Below, one piece after another: positions 43,458 to 51,892 of a DNA stretch of 64,000 nt. The position numbers and the translations under genes were made by a program. The stretch is from Streptomyces sp. A1136 (GTDB lineage: Bacteria; Actinomycetota; Actinomycetes; Streptomycetales; Streptomycetaceae): positions 62,001 through 126,000 of the forward strand of contig NZ_SSBJ01000012.1 of the NCBI RefSeq assembly GCF_004795055.1. Reading direction: 5' to 3'. Under the pieces are notes generated by a model that had not been told where the DNA came from, did not search any database, and saw only the letters and a list, made by a program, of their open reading frames with translations. Numbering within the stretch: position 1 is the stretch's first letter; each line of letters starts with the position of its first letter.

Positions 43458-44384
43458 CTACCCCACCTGAGCGGCCGTCACCTTCACCGACCCCCGTACC
43501 TGTTCGTAGGTGCGGGGGTCGAACTCTCCCGCCGCCGGGGCGTGCACGGTGGCCGCCGAGAGGGCCACGGCGCGGGTCAGGCGGGCGGGCCAGTCCAGAC
43601 CCTCCGTCAGGGCCGAGAGCAGGCCCGCGACGGCGGAGTCGCCGGCGCCGGTGGGGTTGCCGCTCAGCGGGCGGGGCGGGGCGGCCTGCCAGGTGCCGTC
43701 GGCGGTGGCGGCGAGCAGCCCGGCCGGGCCGAGGGAGGTGACCACCGCGTGGGCGCCGCGCCTGCGGGCGTCGCGGGTGGCGGGCAGCGGGTCGCGCGAG
43801 CCGGTCAGTTCGGCCAACTCGGCGGTGTTCGGTTTGATCATCTCGGGCCGGGCGGCGACGCCCCGGCGCAGCGCCTCGCCGCTGGTGTCCAGCAGTACGG
43901 GGACCCCGGCCGCGCGGGCGGTCCGGACGAGTACCGCGTACGCGCCCACGGGCACGCCCGGCGGCAGGCTCCCGCAGAGCGCGACCGCGCGGGCCCCGTC
44001 CAGGAGTTCCTCGTAGCGGGACTGGAAGCGGGTCCATTCCGCGGGAGTGATCTGGGGGCCCGGTTCGTTGAACTGCGTGGTGTCGCCGGAGGCCTCGTCG
44101 ACCACCGCCAGCGTGCGCCGGGTGGTGCCCGCGCAGGGGAGCAGGGCGTCCGTCACGCCGGGGTCGGCGGCCAGCAGTTCCCGTACGACCGCGCCCACCG
44201 CGCCGCCCGCGAACCCGGTCGCGGTGACCCGGTGGCCGAGCGCGGCGAGCACGCGGGCGACGTTGACGCCCTTGCCGCCGGGGCGTTCGGTCGCGCCGGT
44301 GACCCGGTGCGAGGTGTGCGGGAGCAGTCGCGGCACCCGGTAGGTGACGTCGAGTGCGGCGTTGAGGGTCACGGTGAGGATCAT
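43458..44384 (-). CDS. 1-Phosphofructokinase-family hexose kinase (PfkB fold)
   Basis: A 308-aa ribokinase-fold sugar-phosphate kinase. MILTVTLNAALDVTYRV at the start and the GGKGVNVARVLAALG motif are of the FruK/LacC group, and the anion hole and base GNPTGAGDSAVAG is complete. It lies behind nagA and the ROK kinase, so a role in amino-sugar or tagatose-type phosphate metabolism is possible. The exact substrate is not clear. Confidence 0.87.
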   Translation of the reverse strand: MILTVTLNAALDVTYRVPRLLPHTSHRVTGATERPGGKGVNVARVLAALGHRVTATGFAGGAVGAVVRELLAADPGVTDALLPCAGTTRRTLAVVDEASGDTTQFNEPGPQITPAEWTRFQSRYEELLDGARAVALCGSLPPGVPVGAYAVLVRTARAAGVPVLLDTSGEALRRGVAARPEMIKPNTAELAELTGSRDPLPATRDARRRGAHAVVTSLGPAGLLAATADGTWQAAPPRPLSGNPTGAGDSAVAGLLSALTEGLDWPARLTRAVALSAATVHAPAAGEFDPRTYEQVRGSVKVTAAQVG

Positions 44385-44486
44385 GGTCAGCCCCGGTCTT
44401 GGTGTGTGCCGGGATCATGCCAAACCGCGGGCCGTCCGCCCAGTCCGGCGGCGCGACGGCCCGTTCCCGTCCAGTCGATCGGCCTC

Positions 44487-45638
44487 TCAGGCTCCGGGCT
44501 TGACGATCCATTCGCCGCGTCGCATGACGCCCTTGAGCCCGAACTCGGCGTCGAGCACCACGAGGTCGGCGTACTTGCCGGGCTCCAGCGAGCCGACCTG
44601 GTCGTACAGGCCGATCAGCTTGGCCGGGTTGGCCGAGATCGCCTGGACCACCGACTCGACGGGCAGCTTGTCGACGGTCACCGCGCGCCTGAAGGCGGTG
44701 TCCAGGGTCAGCGTGGAACCGGCGATCGAGCCGCCCTCCACGAGACGGGCGACCCCGTCCTTCACCTCGACCTCCAGCGGCCCGAGGTGGTAGGTGCCGT
44801 CGCCGAAGCCGGCCGCGTCCATGGCGTCGGTGATCAGCGCGACGCGGTGGGCGCCGGCGTGGTGGAAGGCCAGTTCCAGCATCGCCGGGTGCAGGTGCGT
44901 GCCGTCGTTGATCAGCTCGACGGTGATCCGCTCGTCCTCCAGCAGGGCCGCGATCGGGCCGGGGGCACGGTGTTCGAGGCCGGGCATCGCGTTGTAGAGG
45001 TGGGTGGCCACGGTGGCGCCCGCGTCGATGGCCCGTCGGGTCTGGTCGTAGGTGGCGTCGGTGTGGCCGATCGCGGCGATGACCCCGTGTTCGGCCAGCA
45101 GGCGTACGGAGTCCAGGCCACCGGGGAGTTCGGTGGCGAGGGTGACCATCCGGGCGGCGCCGTGGGCGGAGTCGACCAGCTTGCGGACCTCGGCCGGGTC
45201 GGGGTCGCGGAGCAGCTCCGCCTTGTGGGCGCCCTTGCGGCAGGCGTTGATGAAGGGGCCCTCGAAGTGGACGCCCGCGATCTCGCCCTGCTGCGTCAGC
45301 TCGGCCAGGAGTCCGGCGCGGCGGGCCAGTTCGTCGAGTTCGCCGGTGACGGTGGAGGCGACCAGCGTGGTCGTGCCGTGTTCGCGGTGGGTGCGTACGC
45401 CCTTGAGGACCTCTTCGGCGGTGCCGGAGGTGAAGGAGGCGCCGCCGCCGCCGTGGTTGTGCATGTCCACGAAGCCGGGGACGATCCAGTGCCCGGCGAG
45501 GTCGGTCACGGGGGTGTCCGGGGCGGCGCTGCCCGCGATCCGCTCGCCGTCGACGATGACGCGGCCGCCCGCCACGATCCCGGTGGGCAGCACCACCTTG
45601 GCACCTGACAGAACAGCGCTCTGTGTGCTTGCGGCCAT
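44487..45638 (-). CDS. nagA: N-acetylglucosamine-6-phosphate deacetylase
   Basis: Removes acetate from GlcNAc-6-P, giving GlcN-6-P. The 383-aa amidohydrolase has FVDMHNHGGGG, the metal-binding Glu in VHFEGPFINACRKGAH, IGHTDATYDQT, HLYNAM and the catalytic Asp in LITDAMDAAG. GGAGG precedes the ATG, which overlaps the upstream ROK kinase stop as TGATG. In streptomycetes this operon is repressed by DasR; a site candidate lies upstream of the ROK gene. Confidence 0.94.
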   Translation of the reverse strand: MAASTQSAVLSGAKVVLPTGIVAGGRVIVDGERIAGSAAPDTPVTDLAGHWIVPGFVDMHNHGGGGASFTSGTAEEVLKGVRTHREHGTTTLVASTVTGELDELARRAGLLAELTQQGEIAGVHFEGPFINACRKGAHKAELLRDPDPAEVRKLVDSAHGAARMVTLATELPGGLDSVRLLAEHGVIAAIGHTDATYDQTRRAIDAGATVATHLYNAMPGLEHRAPGPIAALLEDERITVELINDGTHLHPAMLELAFHHAGAHRVALITDAMDAAGFGDGTYHLGPLEVEVKDGVARLVEGGSIAGSTLTLDTAFRRAVTVDKLPVESVVQAISANPAKLIGLYDQVGSLEPGKYADLVVLDAEFGLKGVMRRGEWIVKPGA

Positions 45639-46579
45639 CAGGCAGGTACCTCCGTGGCGAGTAGGTCCCAGGCGAGCAGCCCTGCGCCCAGGCATCCGGC
45701 GGTGTCCCCGAGGGCAGCCGGAACGATCTCGGGCAGCCGCTGGAACGTCACGCGCTCCCCGACGGCCGTCCGAAGAGGTGTGAACAAGGTTTCCCCCGCC
45801 TCCGCCAGGCCGCCACCGATGATCACCGTGCGCGGGTCCAGCAGGGTGATGGCGGTGACCAGGCCGTCGGCGAGGGCGTCGATGGCGGCCAGCCACACCT
45901 CGCGGGCGCGGGCGTCACCGGATTCGACGGCCTTGGCGCAGTGCGCGGCGTCCGCGTCTGGGTCGCCGGAGGCGGCGGCCCAGGCGCGGCTGACGGCGGC
46001 GGCGGAGGCGAGGGTCTCCAGGCAGCCGTGCTGACCGCAGCCGCAGGCCGGGCCGCCCGGGCGGACCACGATGTGGCCGATCTCGCCCGCGTAGCCGTGG
46101 GCGCCCGCCTCGATGCGGCCGGCCAGGCCGATGGCGCCGGCGATGCCGGTGCCGAGCGGGACGAACAGGAACCGGTCGGCGTCACGACCCGCGCCGATCC
46201 GGCCTTCGGCGAGGCCGCCCGTGCGTACGTCGTGTCCGAGGGCCACCGGGATGCCGCCGAGACGGGCGCCGAGCAGCTCGCGCATCGGTACGTCGCGCCA
46301 GCCCAGGTTCGCCGCGTAGACGGCGGTTCCCCGCTCGGCGTCGACGATGCCGGGCACCGCGACACCGGCGGCCGAGGCGGTCCGGCCGAGGTGCTCGCGG
46401 CCGTACGCGAGGAGGTCGGCGGCGAAGCCGAGGATCGTCTCGACGACGGCCTCGGGGCCCCGCTCGCGACCGGTGGCGCGGCGCGCCTCGTGCAGCAGGG
46501 TGCCGTCCTCGGCGATGAGGGCGGCCTTCATCCCGGTGCCGCCCACATCGAGGGCGATGACGTGTTTCACGGGTTTCAC
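45638..46579 (-). CDS. nagK: ROK-family sugar kinase, probable N-acetylglucosamine kinase
   Basis: A 313-aa ROK kinase. The ATP motif is IALDVGGTGMKAALI, the sugar-binding GLAEGRIGAG and PLGTGIAGAI follow, and the zinc motif CGCGQHGCLE identifies the family. Coupling to nagA by TGATG suggests it phosphorylates GlcNAc entering by ABC transport. The GTG at 46579 has no Shine-Dalgarno; a second GTG at 46570 is an alternative start. Confidence 0.88.
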   Translation of the reverse strand: MKPVKHVIALDVGGTGMKAALIAEDGTLLHEARRATGRERGPEAVVETILGFAADLLAYGREHLGRTASAAGVAVPGIVDAERGTAVYAANLGWRDVPMRELLGARLGGIPVALGHDVRTGGLAEGRIGAGRDADRFLFVPLGTGIAGAIGLAGRIEAGAHGYAGEIGHIVVRPGGPACGCGQHGCLETLASAAAVSRAWAAASGDPDADAAHCAKAVESGDARAREVWLAAIDALADGLVTAITLLDPRTVIIGGGLAEAGETLFTPLRTAVGERVTFQRLPEIVPAALGDTAGCLGAGLLAWDLLATEVPA

Positions 46580-46607
46580 AGAGGACAGTCTCGCGTGCTC
46601 GGGAGGC

Positions 46608-46623
46608 AAAGGTCTAGTCCATT
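46608..46623. promoter_or_regulatory. Candidate DasR operator at the nag locus
   Basis: AAAGGTCTAGTCCATT keeps the GGTCTAG and CCA core of the DasR consensus. It lies between the ROK kinase gene and the divergent sugar-binding protein gene, so it could control both. Confidence 0.7.
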
Positions 46624-46779
46624 GGAGGGAATGTTGAGCGGCCATACAAATCCGGGAGCCCGCTCCGGCAACGGTCCGGACACGGTCCGGGCGAGCGGCG
46701 TGTTCCGAATGTGAAGCAGCCGGAAAGTGGTGTAGACCTTACGACGAATAGTAGGTACGACAAGGGGTGGATCAGAACT

Positions 46780-48090
46780 GTGAAGGGCCGTTACCTGAGC
46801 CTGGCCGCGACCGGGGCCGCGCTCTGTCTGACCGTCGTGACGCTGACGGGCTGCGGAGCCTTGGGCCTCACCGGGGACAACGACGTGACCCTGCGGGTCG
46901 TGGCGGCCGACTACGGCGACAATCCACAGAACTCCTCCGCCGCCTACTGGAAGGAGCTCGGGGACTCCTTCGAGAAGACCCACCCCGGGATCAACGTCGA
47001 GGTCAGCGTCTACTCCTGGACCGAGGTCGACGCCAAGGTCGCCGAGATGGTCAAGGCCCACAAGGCGCCCGACATCGCGCAGATCGGCGCCTACGCCGAC
47101 TACGCGGAAGCCGGGAAGCTGTACTCCGCCGAGGAACTGCTCTCCGTGCAGACCGAGGCCGACTTCCTCGGGCCGCTCGCCGACGCCGGCAAGGTCAGGC
47201 ACACCCAGTACGGCATGCCCTTCGTCGCCAGCACCCGGCTGCTCTTCTACAACGAGAAGCTGCTGACCGACGCGGGCGTCATACCCAAGGACACCAAGGG
47301 CGGCTGGCAGCCCAAGAGCTGGGCGGACCTGGAAGCGGCCGCCAAGAAGCTCAAGGCCGCGGGTGTCCCCACCCCCCTCGCGCTGCCGCTGGGCCGCGAG
47401 GAGGCACAGGCCGAGTCGATGATGTGGATGCTGTCCGGCGGGGGCGGCTACACCGACAACGAGGACAGCTACGAGATCGACTCCCCGGAGAACGTCAAGA
47501 CCTTCGAGTTCCTGCGCGACAGGATGGTCGGCCAGGGCCTGACCGGTCCCGTCGAGCCCGGCAAGCTCGACCGGCAGGCCGCCTTCGACGCCTTCGCGCG
47601 CGGGGAGGTCGGCATGCTCAACGGCCACCCGACCCTGCTCAAGCAGGCCGGCGGCAAGGGCGTCAAGTTCGGGATGGTGCCGATGCCGACCGCCGACGGC
47701 ACCGACCACCCCACGATGGGCGTCGCCGACTGGGTCATGGCGTTCAAGAACGGCCACAAGGCGCAGACGGGCAAGTTCCTCGACTACCTGTACGAGGCGA
47801 AGAACGTGACGGCCTTCACCAACAAGTACGACCTGCTGCCCGTCACCACCAGTGGCTACCGGGCCATGGAAGCCGCCGCGGCAGGCGGCGGGGGCGCCGC
47901 GCCGCAGCTCAAGACCTTCCTGACGGCGCTGCCGACCGCGCGGCTGTACCCGGTCGGCAAGAAGTCGTGGGCCGGGGTGAGCGAGGACGTCAAGCAGAAC
48001 ATCGGCAAGGTGGTCCAGCCGGGCGGGCAGCCCGAGAAGGTGCTGGGCGACATCGCCGACGCGGCGCGGAAGGCCGACGGCGCCCGCTGA
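46780..48090 (+). CDS. Sugar ABC transporter substrate-binding lipoprotein
   Basis: A 436-aa extracellular solute-binding protein (family 1). The lipobox LTGC places the lipid on Cys24 or so after a signal peptide beginning MKGRYLSLAATG. The mature protein has THPGINVEVSVYSWTEVDAK, the hinge region and WMLSGGGGYTDNE. No permease or ATPase gene follows, so it probably works with permeases elsewhere and MsiK. The GTG at 46780 is chosen because it gives a proper signal peptide; AAGGGG lies 12 bases upstream. Confidence 0.88.
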   Translation: MKGRYLSLAATGAALCLTVVTLTGCGALGLTGDNDVTLRVVAADYGDNPQNSSAAYWKELGDSFEKTHPGINVEVSVYSWTEVDAKVAEMVKAHKAPDIAQIGAYADYAEAGKLYSAEELLSVQTEADFLGPLADAGKVRHTQYGMPFVASTRLLFYNEKLLTDAGVIPKDTKGGWQPKSWADLEAAAKKLKAAGVPTPLALPLGREEAQAESMMWMLSGGGGYTDNEDSYEIDSPENVKTFEFLRDRMVGQGLTGPVEPGKLDRQAAFDAFARGEVGMLNGHPTLLKQAGGKGVKFGMVPMPTADGTDHPTMGVADWVMAFKNGHKAQTGKFLDYLYEAKNVTAFTNKYDLLPVTTSGYRAMEAAAAGGGGAAPQLKTFLTALPTARLYPVGKKSWAGVSEDVKQNIGKVVQPGGQPEKVLGDIADAARKADGAR

Positions 48091-48201
48091 GGCGGCGCCC
48101 GCCGGGGCGGCTGCGGGTCCGGGCGGCGGGTCGGGCGGATGCGCTCTGGGGCGCTCGGGTCCGGCCGGGGGTGTGTCGGTGGGCGGCGTTAATCTGGCCG
48201 T

Positions 48202-48438
48202 ATGACGGACGACGGGCGATTGACGGCCGCCGAGGCCGCCGTGCTCGCGTACGAGGGACGCACCTGGTCGGGGCCCGGAGCCAAGGAACGGGCCATCCGG
48301 GAAGGGCTGGGGATGACCCCGGTCCGGTACTACCAGCTGCTCAACGCCCTGATGGACGATCCGCGGGCCCTGGAGCACGCGCCCGGCACGGTCAACCGGC
48401 TCCGGAGAATCCGCGCGGCACAGCGCGCCCGGCGATAG
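48202..48438 (+). CDS. DUF3263 helix-turn-helix protein
   Basis: A 78-aa actinobacterial protein of the DUF3263 family, a small helical domain with a helix-turn-helix look (KERAIREGLGMTPVRYYQLLN). The C-terminus is basic (RLRRIRAAQRARR), consistent with DNA binding. TAATCT lies six bases before the ATG, so the message is probably leaderless. Confidence 0.85.
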   Translation: MTDDGRLTAAEAAVLAYEGRTWSGPGAKERAIREGLGMTPVRYYQLLNALMDDPRALEHAPGTVNRLRRIRAAQRARR

Positions 48439-48471
48439 CAGTCGTACGAATGGACCGTTAGGGTCTTCCCC

Positions 48472-49323
48472 ATGGGGAGCAATGCGCACGATATGCCGAT
48501 GCCCGTGCCCGCCACCGCCGCCGGACGCGAGGGACTCGAAGCCCTCCTCCGCGCGCCGCGCCGATCCGTGGTGGCCCTCGACTTCGACGGCACCCTCGCA
48601 GACATCGTTCCCGACCCCGACCAGGCCCGTGCCCACGCGGACGCCGTGCCGGCGCTGTCCGCGCTCGCGCCGCAGGTGCTGTCCGTGGCGGTCGTCACCG
48701 GCCGACCGGCCGGGGTCGCCGTCCGCCACGGGGGCTTCGCGGGGGTCCCGGGCCTGGAACACCTCGTGGTCCTCGGGCATTACGGGGCCGAGCGGTGGGA
48801 CGCCGTCAGCGGGCTGGTCCACGCGCCCGCCGAGCACCCGGGGGTGGCGGCCGTACGGGCCGAGCTGCCCGGGTTCCTGGAATCCATCGGGGCGTGGCGC
48901 GGGACCTGGATCGAGGAGAAGGGCCGGGCGCTGGCCGTCCACACCCGGCGCGCCGAGGACCCGGAGGCGGCGTTCGAGGCGCTGCGGGAGCCGCTGGCGG
49001 AGCTGGCGGCCCGACACGGGCTGATGGTCGAGCCGGGGCGGGCGGTGCTGGAGCTGCGACCGCCGGGCGTCGACAAGGGCGTCGCCCTGACGGAGTACCT
49101 GGAGGAGGTCGGAGCGGAGGCGGTGCTGTACGCGGGCGACGACCTCGGGGACCTGGCGGCGTACGCCGCCGTCGAGAAGCGGCGGTCGGAGGGGTTGCCG
49201 GGGTTGCTGGTGTGCAGTTCGTCGGAGGTCCCGGAGCTGGCTTCCCGCGCGGACCTGGTCCTCCCGGGGCCGGCGGAGGTCGCGGCGTTCCTCGCGACCC
49301 TGGCCGCCTCCCTGCGGGCCTGA
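48472..49323 (+). CDS. otsB: Trehalose-6-phosphate phosphatase
   Basis: Removes phosphate from trehalose 6-phosphate. The 283-aa HAD enzyme has the nucleophile motif ALDFDGTLADI (Asp37, Asp39), VVTGRP, the Lys of PGVDKG and the acidic YAGDDLGD. It is convergent with otsA across a 1-kb repeat-rich gap. TAGGGT (48459-48464) seven bases before the ATG and no Shine-Dalgarno suggest a leaderless message. Confidence 0.92.
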   Translation: MGSNAHDMPMPVPATAAGREGLEALLRAPRRSVVALDFDGTLADIVPDPDQARAHADAVPALSALAPQVLSVAVVTGRPAGVAVRHGGFAGVPGLEHLVVLGHYGAERWDAVSGLVHAPAEHPGVAAVRAELPGFLESIGAWRGTWIEEKGRALAVHTRRAEDPEAAFEALREPLAELAARHGLMVEPGRAVLELRPPGVDKGVALTEYLEEVGAEAVLYAGDDLGDLAAYAAVEKRRSEGLPGLLVCSSSEVPELASRADLVLPGPAEVAAFLATLAASLRA

Positions 49324-49467
49324 CCGCCGAGCCCGGGACCCGGCCCGCCCGAAGCCGACCCCTCTGGCCTCCGCCCAGCCCCCCGCCTCACCCGGCGGTG
49401 CCGGATGTGGGGGCTCCGCCTGGCCCCGTCCCGCGTGCGCTGCTCGACGCGGGTCGGTACTCCGCCC

Positions 49468-49922
49468 GGTCCGCGCGCCTCAAACGCCGGCGGGGCTGGG
49501 CGTGCGGGGCGCGCGCCGCGCTTGGCGGTCGGGCTGCGCCGCCTATGCGGACCCGGCTTGAGGCCCTGGGCTCCGCCCAGCCCCGCGCCTCAGTCGCCGG
49601 CGGGGCTGGTTGTGCGGGGCCGGCGCCACGCCTGCCGGCGGGGCTGGATGTGCCCCCGGGGCGCGCCCCGATTGCCGGCGGAGCGGTGAGTCTCCTGGGG
49701 TTGTGGCGCGTGTGCTGCTCGACGCGGGCCTGTGCTCCGCCCGGGCCTGCTGCGCCCAATCGCCGGCGGGGCTGGTCGTGTCGGGTCGGCGGCTCAGGCG
49801 CCTCCCGGCCTGACCGGCGCTTGAAGGGCACCCCGTCTGCGCGGAGGGGCCTGGGCTTCGGTCGGGTTCGACCTCGTGCTCCGGCGGGGTCGGTTTTTTC
49901 AAGCCTCGCCGGCGATTGAGGC
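49468..49922. repeat. Cluster of CGCCTCAA..GCCGGCGGGGCTGG repeats
   Basis: Copies of the GCCGGCGGGGCTGG core lie near 49486, 49587, 49633 and 49761, a variant near 49673, and an inverted copy near 49905. Some are preceded by CGCGCCTCAAA or similar. A second motif, TGCTCGACGCGGG, occurs at 49441 and 49721. Confidence 0.75.
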
Positions 49923-50020
49923 GTGGGGGGGCGCGGCGGAGCCCCGCGAGGCCCGGGCGGAGCCCGGGGGCGCTTGCGCGGCGGCGCCGCAGACGATCAA
50001 GCCGCGCCCCGGGCAGCCCC

Positions 50021-50271
50021 GCCCCGGCCAAGGCACACACGGGCGCGGCCGGTCAGGCCACGCTCGGTCAGGCCGCACCCCGGCGAAGGCACGCGCCGGC
50101 CGCTCCCACCCCGTCCGGAGCCGCGCCCCGGTCCCGCGCCCGGCTAGCCCCCGCCCCGGTCAAGGCACACGCACGGCCGCGCCCGATCAAGCCGCGCGCG
50201 GTCAGGCCGCACCCCGACGAAGGCGCGCGCCGGCCGCTCCCGCCGCGCCCGGAGCCGCACACCGGTCCCGT
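50021..50271. repeat. Imperfect tandem duplication, period about 133 bp
   Basis: GCCCCGG(C/T)CAAGGCACAC starts at 50021 and 50153, and GGTCAGGCCGCACCCCG starts at 50066 and 50200, with similar sequence up to GGTCCCG in each. The two units are about 117 bp long and diverged by scattered substitutions. Confidence 0.75.
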
Positions 50272-50394
50272 TGCCCTCGGGCAGGCGCGCGCACCGGGGC
50301 CGTCGGGGTGGCACCGCCAAGGCACGCGCCCGGGCAGGCCCCGCCAGGTCGGAGCCGCGCGTCCGCCGCCCCCGCCCGGCAGGGCGCGGCGGGG

Positions 50395-51831
50395 TCATGA
50401 CTCGCGGAGGGCTGACAGTTGGGCCGTGAACCAGGCCGTCGGGGGGAGGGACGTGGCCGCCGACGAGAGGCGCTTCGTGCGTTCCGCGCGCTCCGCCTCC
50501 GGCATCGACAGCGCCGCGTGCAAGGCCGCCGCCGTCTCCGACACGTCGTACGGGTTCACCGTCAGCGCGTCCGAGCGGAGCTCCTCGTACGCCCCCGCCC
50601 CCGTCGACAGCACCAGCGCGCACCCCGCCTCCGACACCACCGGGATCTCCTTGGCCACCAGGTTCATCCCGTCCCGCACCGGGTTCACCAGGGCGACGTC
50701 CGCCATCCGGTACGCCGCCAGCGAGCGCGCGAAGTCGTCCTCCACCGACACCAGCACAGGCTGCCAGTCCGCCGTCCCCAGCTCCGCGTTGATCTCCGCC
50801 GCCAGGTCCCGCACGGCCGTCGTGTACTCCCGGTACACCGCCAGGTCCTGCCGCGAGGGGTACGCCGACGCCATGTGCACCACCCGCTCGCGCCACTCCG
50901 GGTGCGTCGTCAGCAGCTCCCGGTACGCCAGCAGGCCGCGCAGGATGTTCTTGGACAGCTCCGTCCGGTCCACCCGGACGATCGTCTTGCGGTCCCCGAC
51001 CTCCGCCCGCAGCCCCGCCAGCTTGTCGTCGACCTCCGGCCGGTGGGCCAGCGCCCGCAGGTCGTCCCCGTCCACGCCCAGCGGGAACGCCCGGACCTCG
51101 GTCGTGCGCCGCGGCCACACCGACTCCCGCCGGTGCTCCACGGTCCCCTCCCGGACCTCCTCCGCGCTGCCCTCGGCGCCGTCGAACGGCATCGCCGCCA
51201 GGAACGCCCGCGCCCATTCCCCGGTGTGGAAGCCCAGCAGGTCCGCCCCGAGCATGCCCCAGGTCAGCTCCTCCACGACGTACCGCGGCAGCATCCGCAG
51301 GACGTCGGGCGAGGCCCACGGGGTGTGCGTGAAGTGCGCGATGCGCAGGTCGGGCCGCAGGACACGCAGCATGCCCGGCACCAGCGCCAGCTGGTAGTCC
51401 TGCACGAGCACCGCCGCGCCCTCGTCGGCCTCCGCCGCCAGCGCGTCCGCGAAGGCCCGGTTGTACAGGACGTACGCGTCCCAGCGCCGCCGGAACTCCG
51501 CGTCGAAGACCGGCTCGCGCGGAATGTCGTACAGGTGGTGGTGGGTGAACCAGAGCACTGAGTTCGCGATGCCGTTGTACGCGGCGTCGTACACGGCGGG
51601 ATCGATGTCCAACATCCGGACGCCGGGCTCGGAAACCCCCCGCCGCACCGCTTCCCGGTCGCCCTCCGACAGCGCCGCGCAGATCCACACCGCGTCCGGC
51701 TGCTCCGCGAGCGCGGCGGAGAGCCCGGAGACGAGACCGCCCCCGCCGCGCCGCGCGCTGAGGGTGCCGTCGGGGGCGTGGGCGTACGAGAGGGGGCCGC
51801 GGTTCGCGGCGACGAGTACCTGGGAAGCCAT
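50395..51831 (-). CDS. otsA: Trehalose-6-phosphate synthase (GT20)
   Basis: Joins UDP- or GDP-glucose to glucose 6-phosphate. The 478-aa GT-B enzyme shows the donor loop ANRGPLSY, VLVQDYQLALVPGML, AHFTHTPWASPD, VRVDRTELSKN and NPVRDGMNLVAKE, the usual nucleotide-sugar motif. Together with otsB it makes trehalose, a spore and osmotic protectant. Its neighbour gpgS also uses NDP-glucose for an osmolyte. Confidence 0.92.
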   Translation of the reverse strand: MASQVLVAANRGPLSYAHAPDGTLSARRGGGGLVSGLSAALAEQPDAVWICAALSEGDREAVRRGVSEPGVRMLDIDPAVYDAAYNGIANSVLWFTHHHLYDIPREPVFDAEFRRRWDAYVLYNRAFADALAAEADEGAAVLVQDYQLALVPGMLRVLRPDLRIAHFTHTPWASPDVLRMLPRYVVEELTWGMLGADLLGFHTGEWARAFLAAMPFDGAEGSAEEVREGTVEHRRESVWPRRTTEVRAFPLGVDGDDLRALAHRPEVDDKLAGLRAEVGDRKTIVRVDRTELSKNILRGLLAYRELLTTHPEWRERVVHMASAYPSRQDLAVYREYTTAVRDLAAEINAELGTADWQPVLVSVEDDFARSLAAYRMADVALVNPVRDGMNLVAKEIPVVSEAGCALVLSTGAGAYEELRSDALTVNPYDVSETAAALHAALSMPEAERAERTKRLSSAATSLPPTAWFTAQLSALRES

Positions 51832-51892
51832 GCCGCGAACCTAACCCCGCCGCACCCGCCTCAAACCCGCCGCCGCCTCACGCCACACCGCA

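Larger units (their letters stand above)
49324..50394. other. 1.07-kb non-coding, repeat-rich gap between otsB and otsA
   Basis: No credible gene is seen; the open frames are low-complexity Pro/Arg/Ala translations in all frames. The left half holds the intergenic repeat family and the right half a tandem duplication, both listed separately. Confidence 0.7.

Noticed and set aside
46576..49017. Very long minus-strand open frame (813 codons)
   Set aside because: It runs antisense through the sugar-binding lipoprotein, DUF3263 and otsB genes; high G+C at third positions makes such shadows common.
49916..51397. Plus-strand open frame of 493 codons opposite otsA
   Set aside because: It is a composition artefact: low-complexity repeats followed by antisense otsA.
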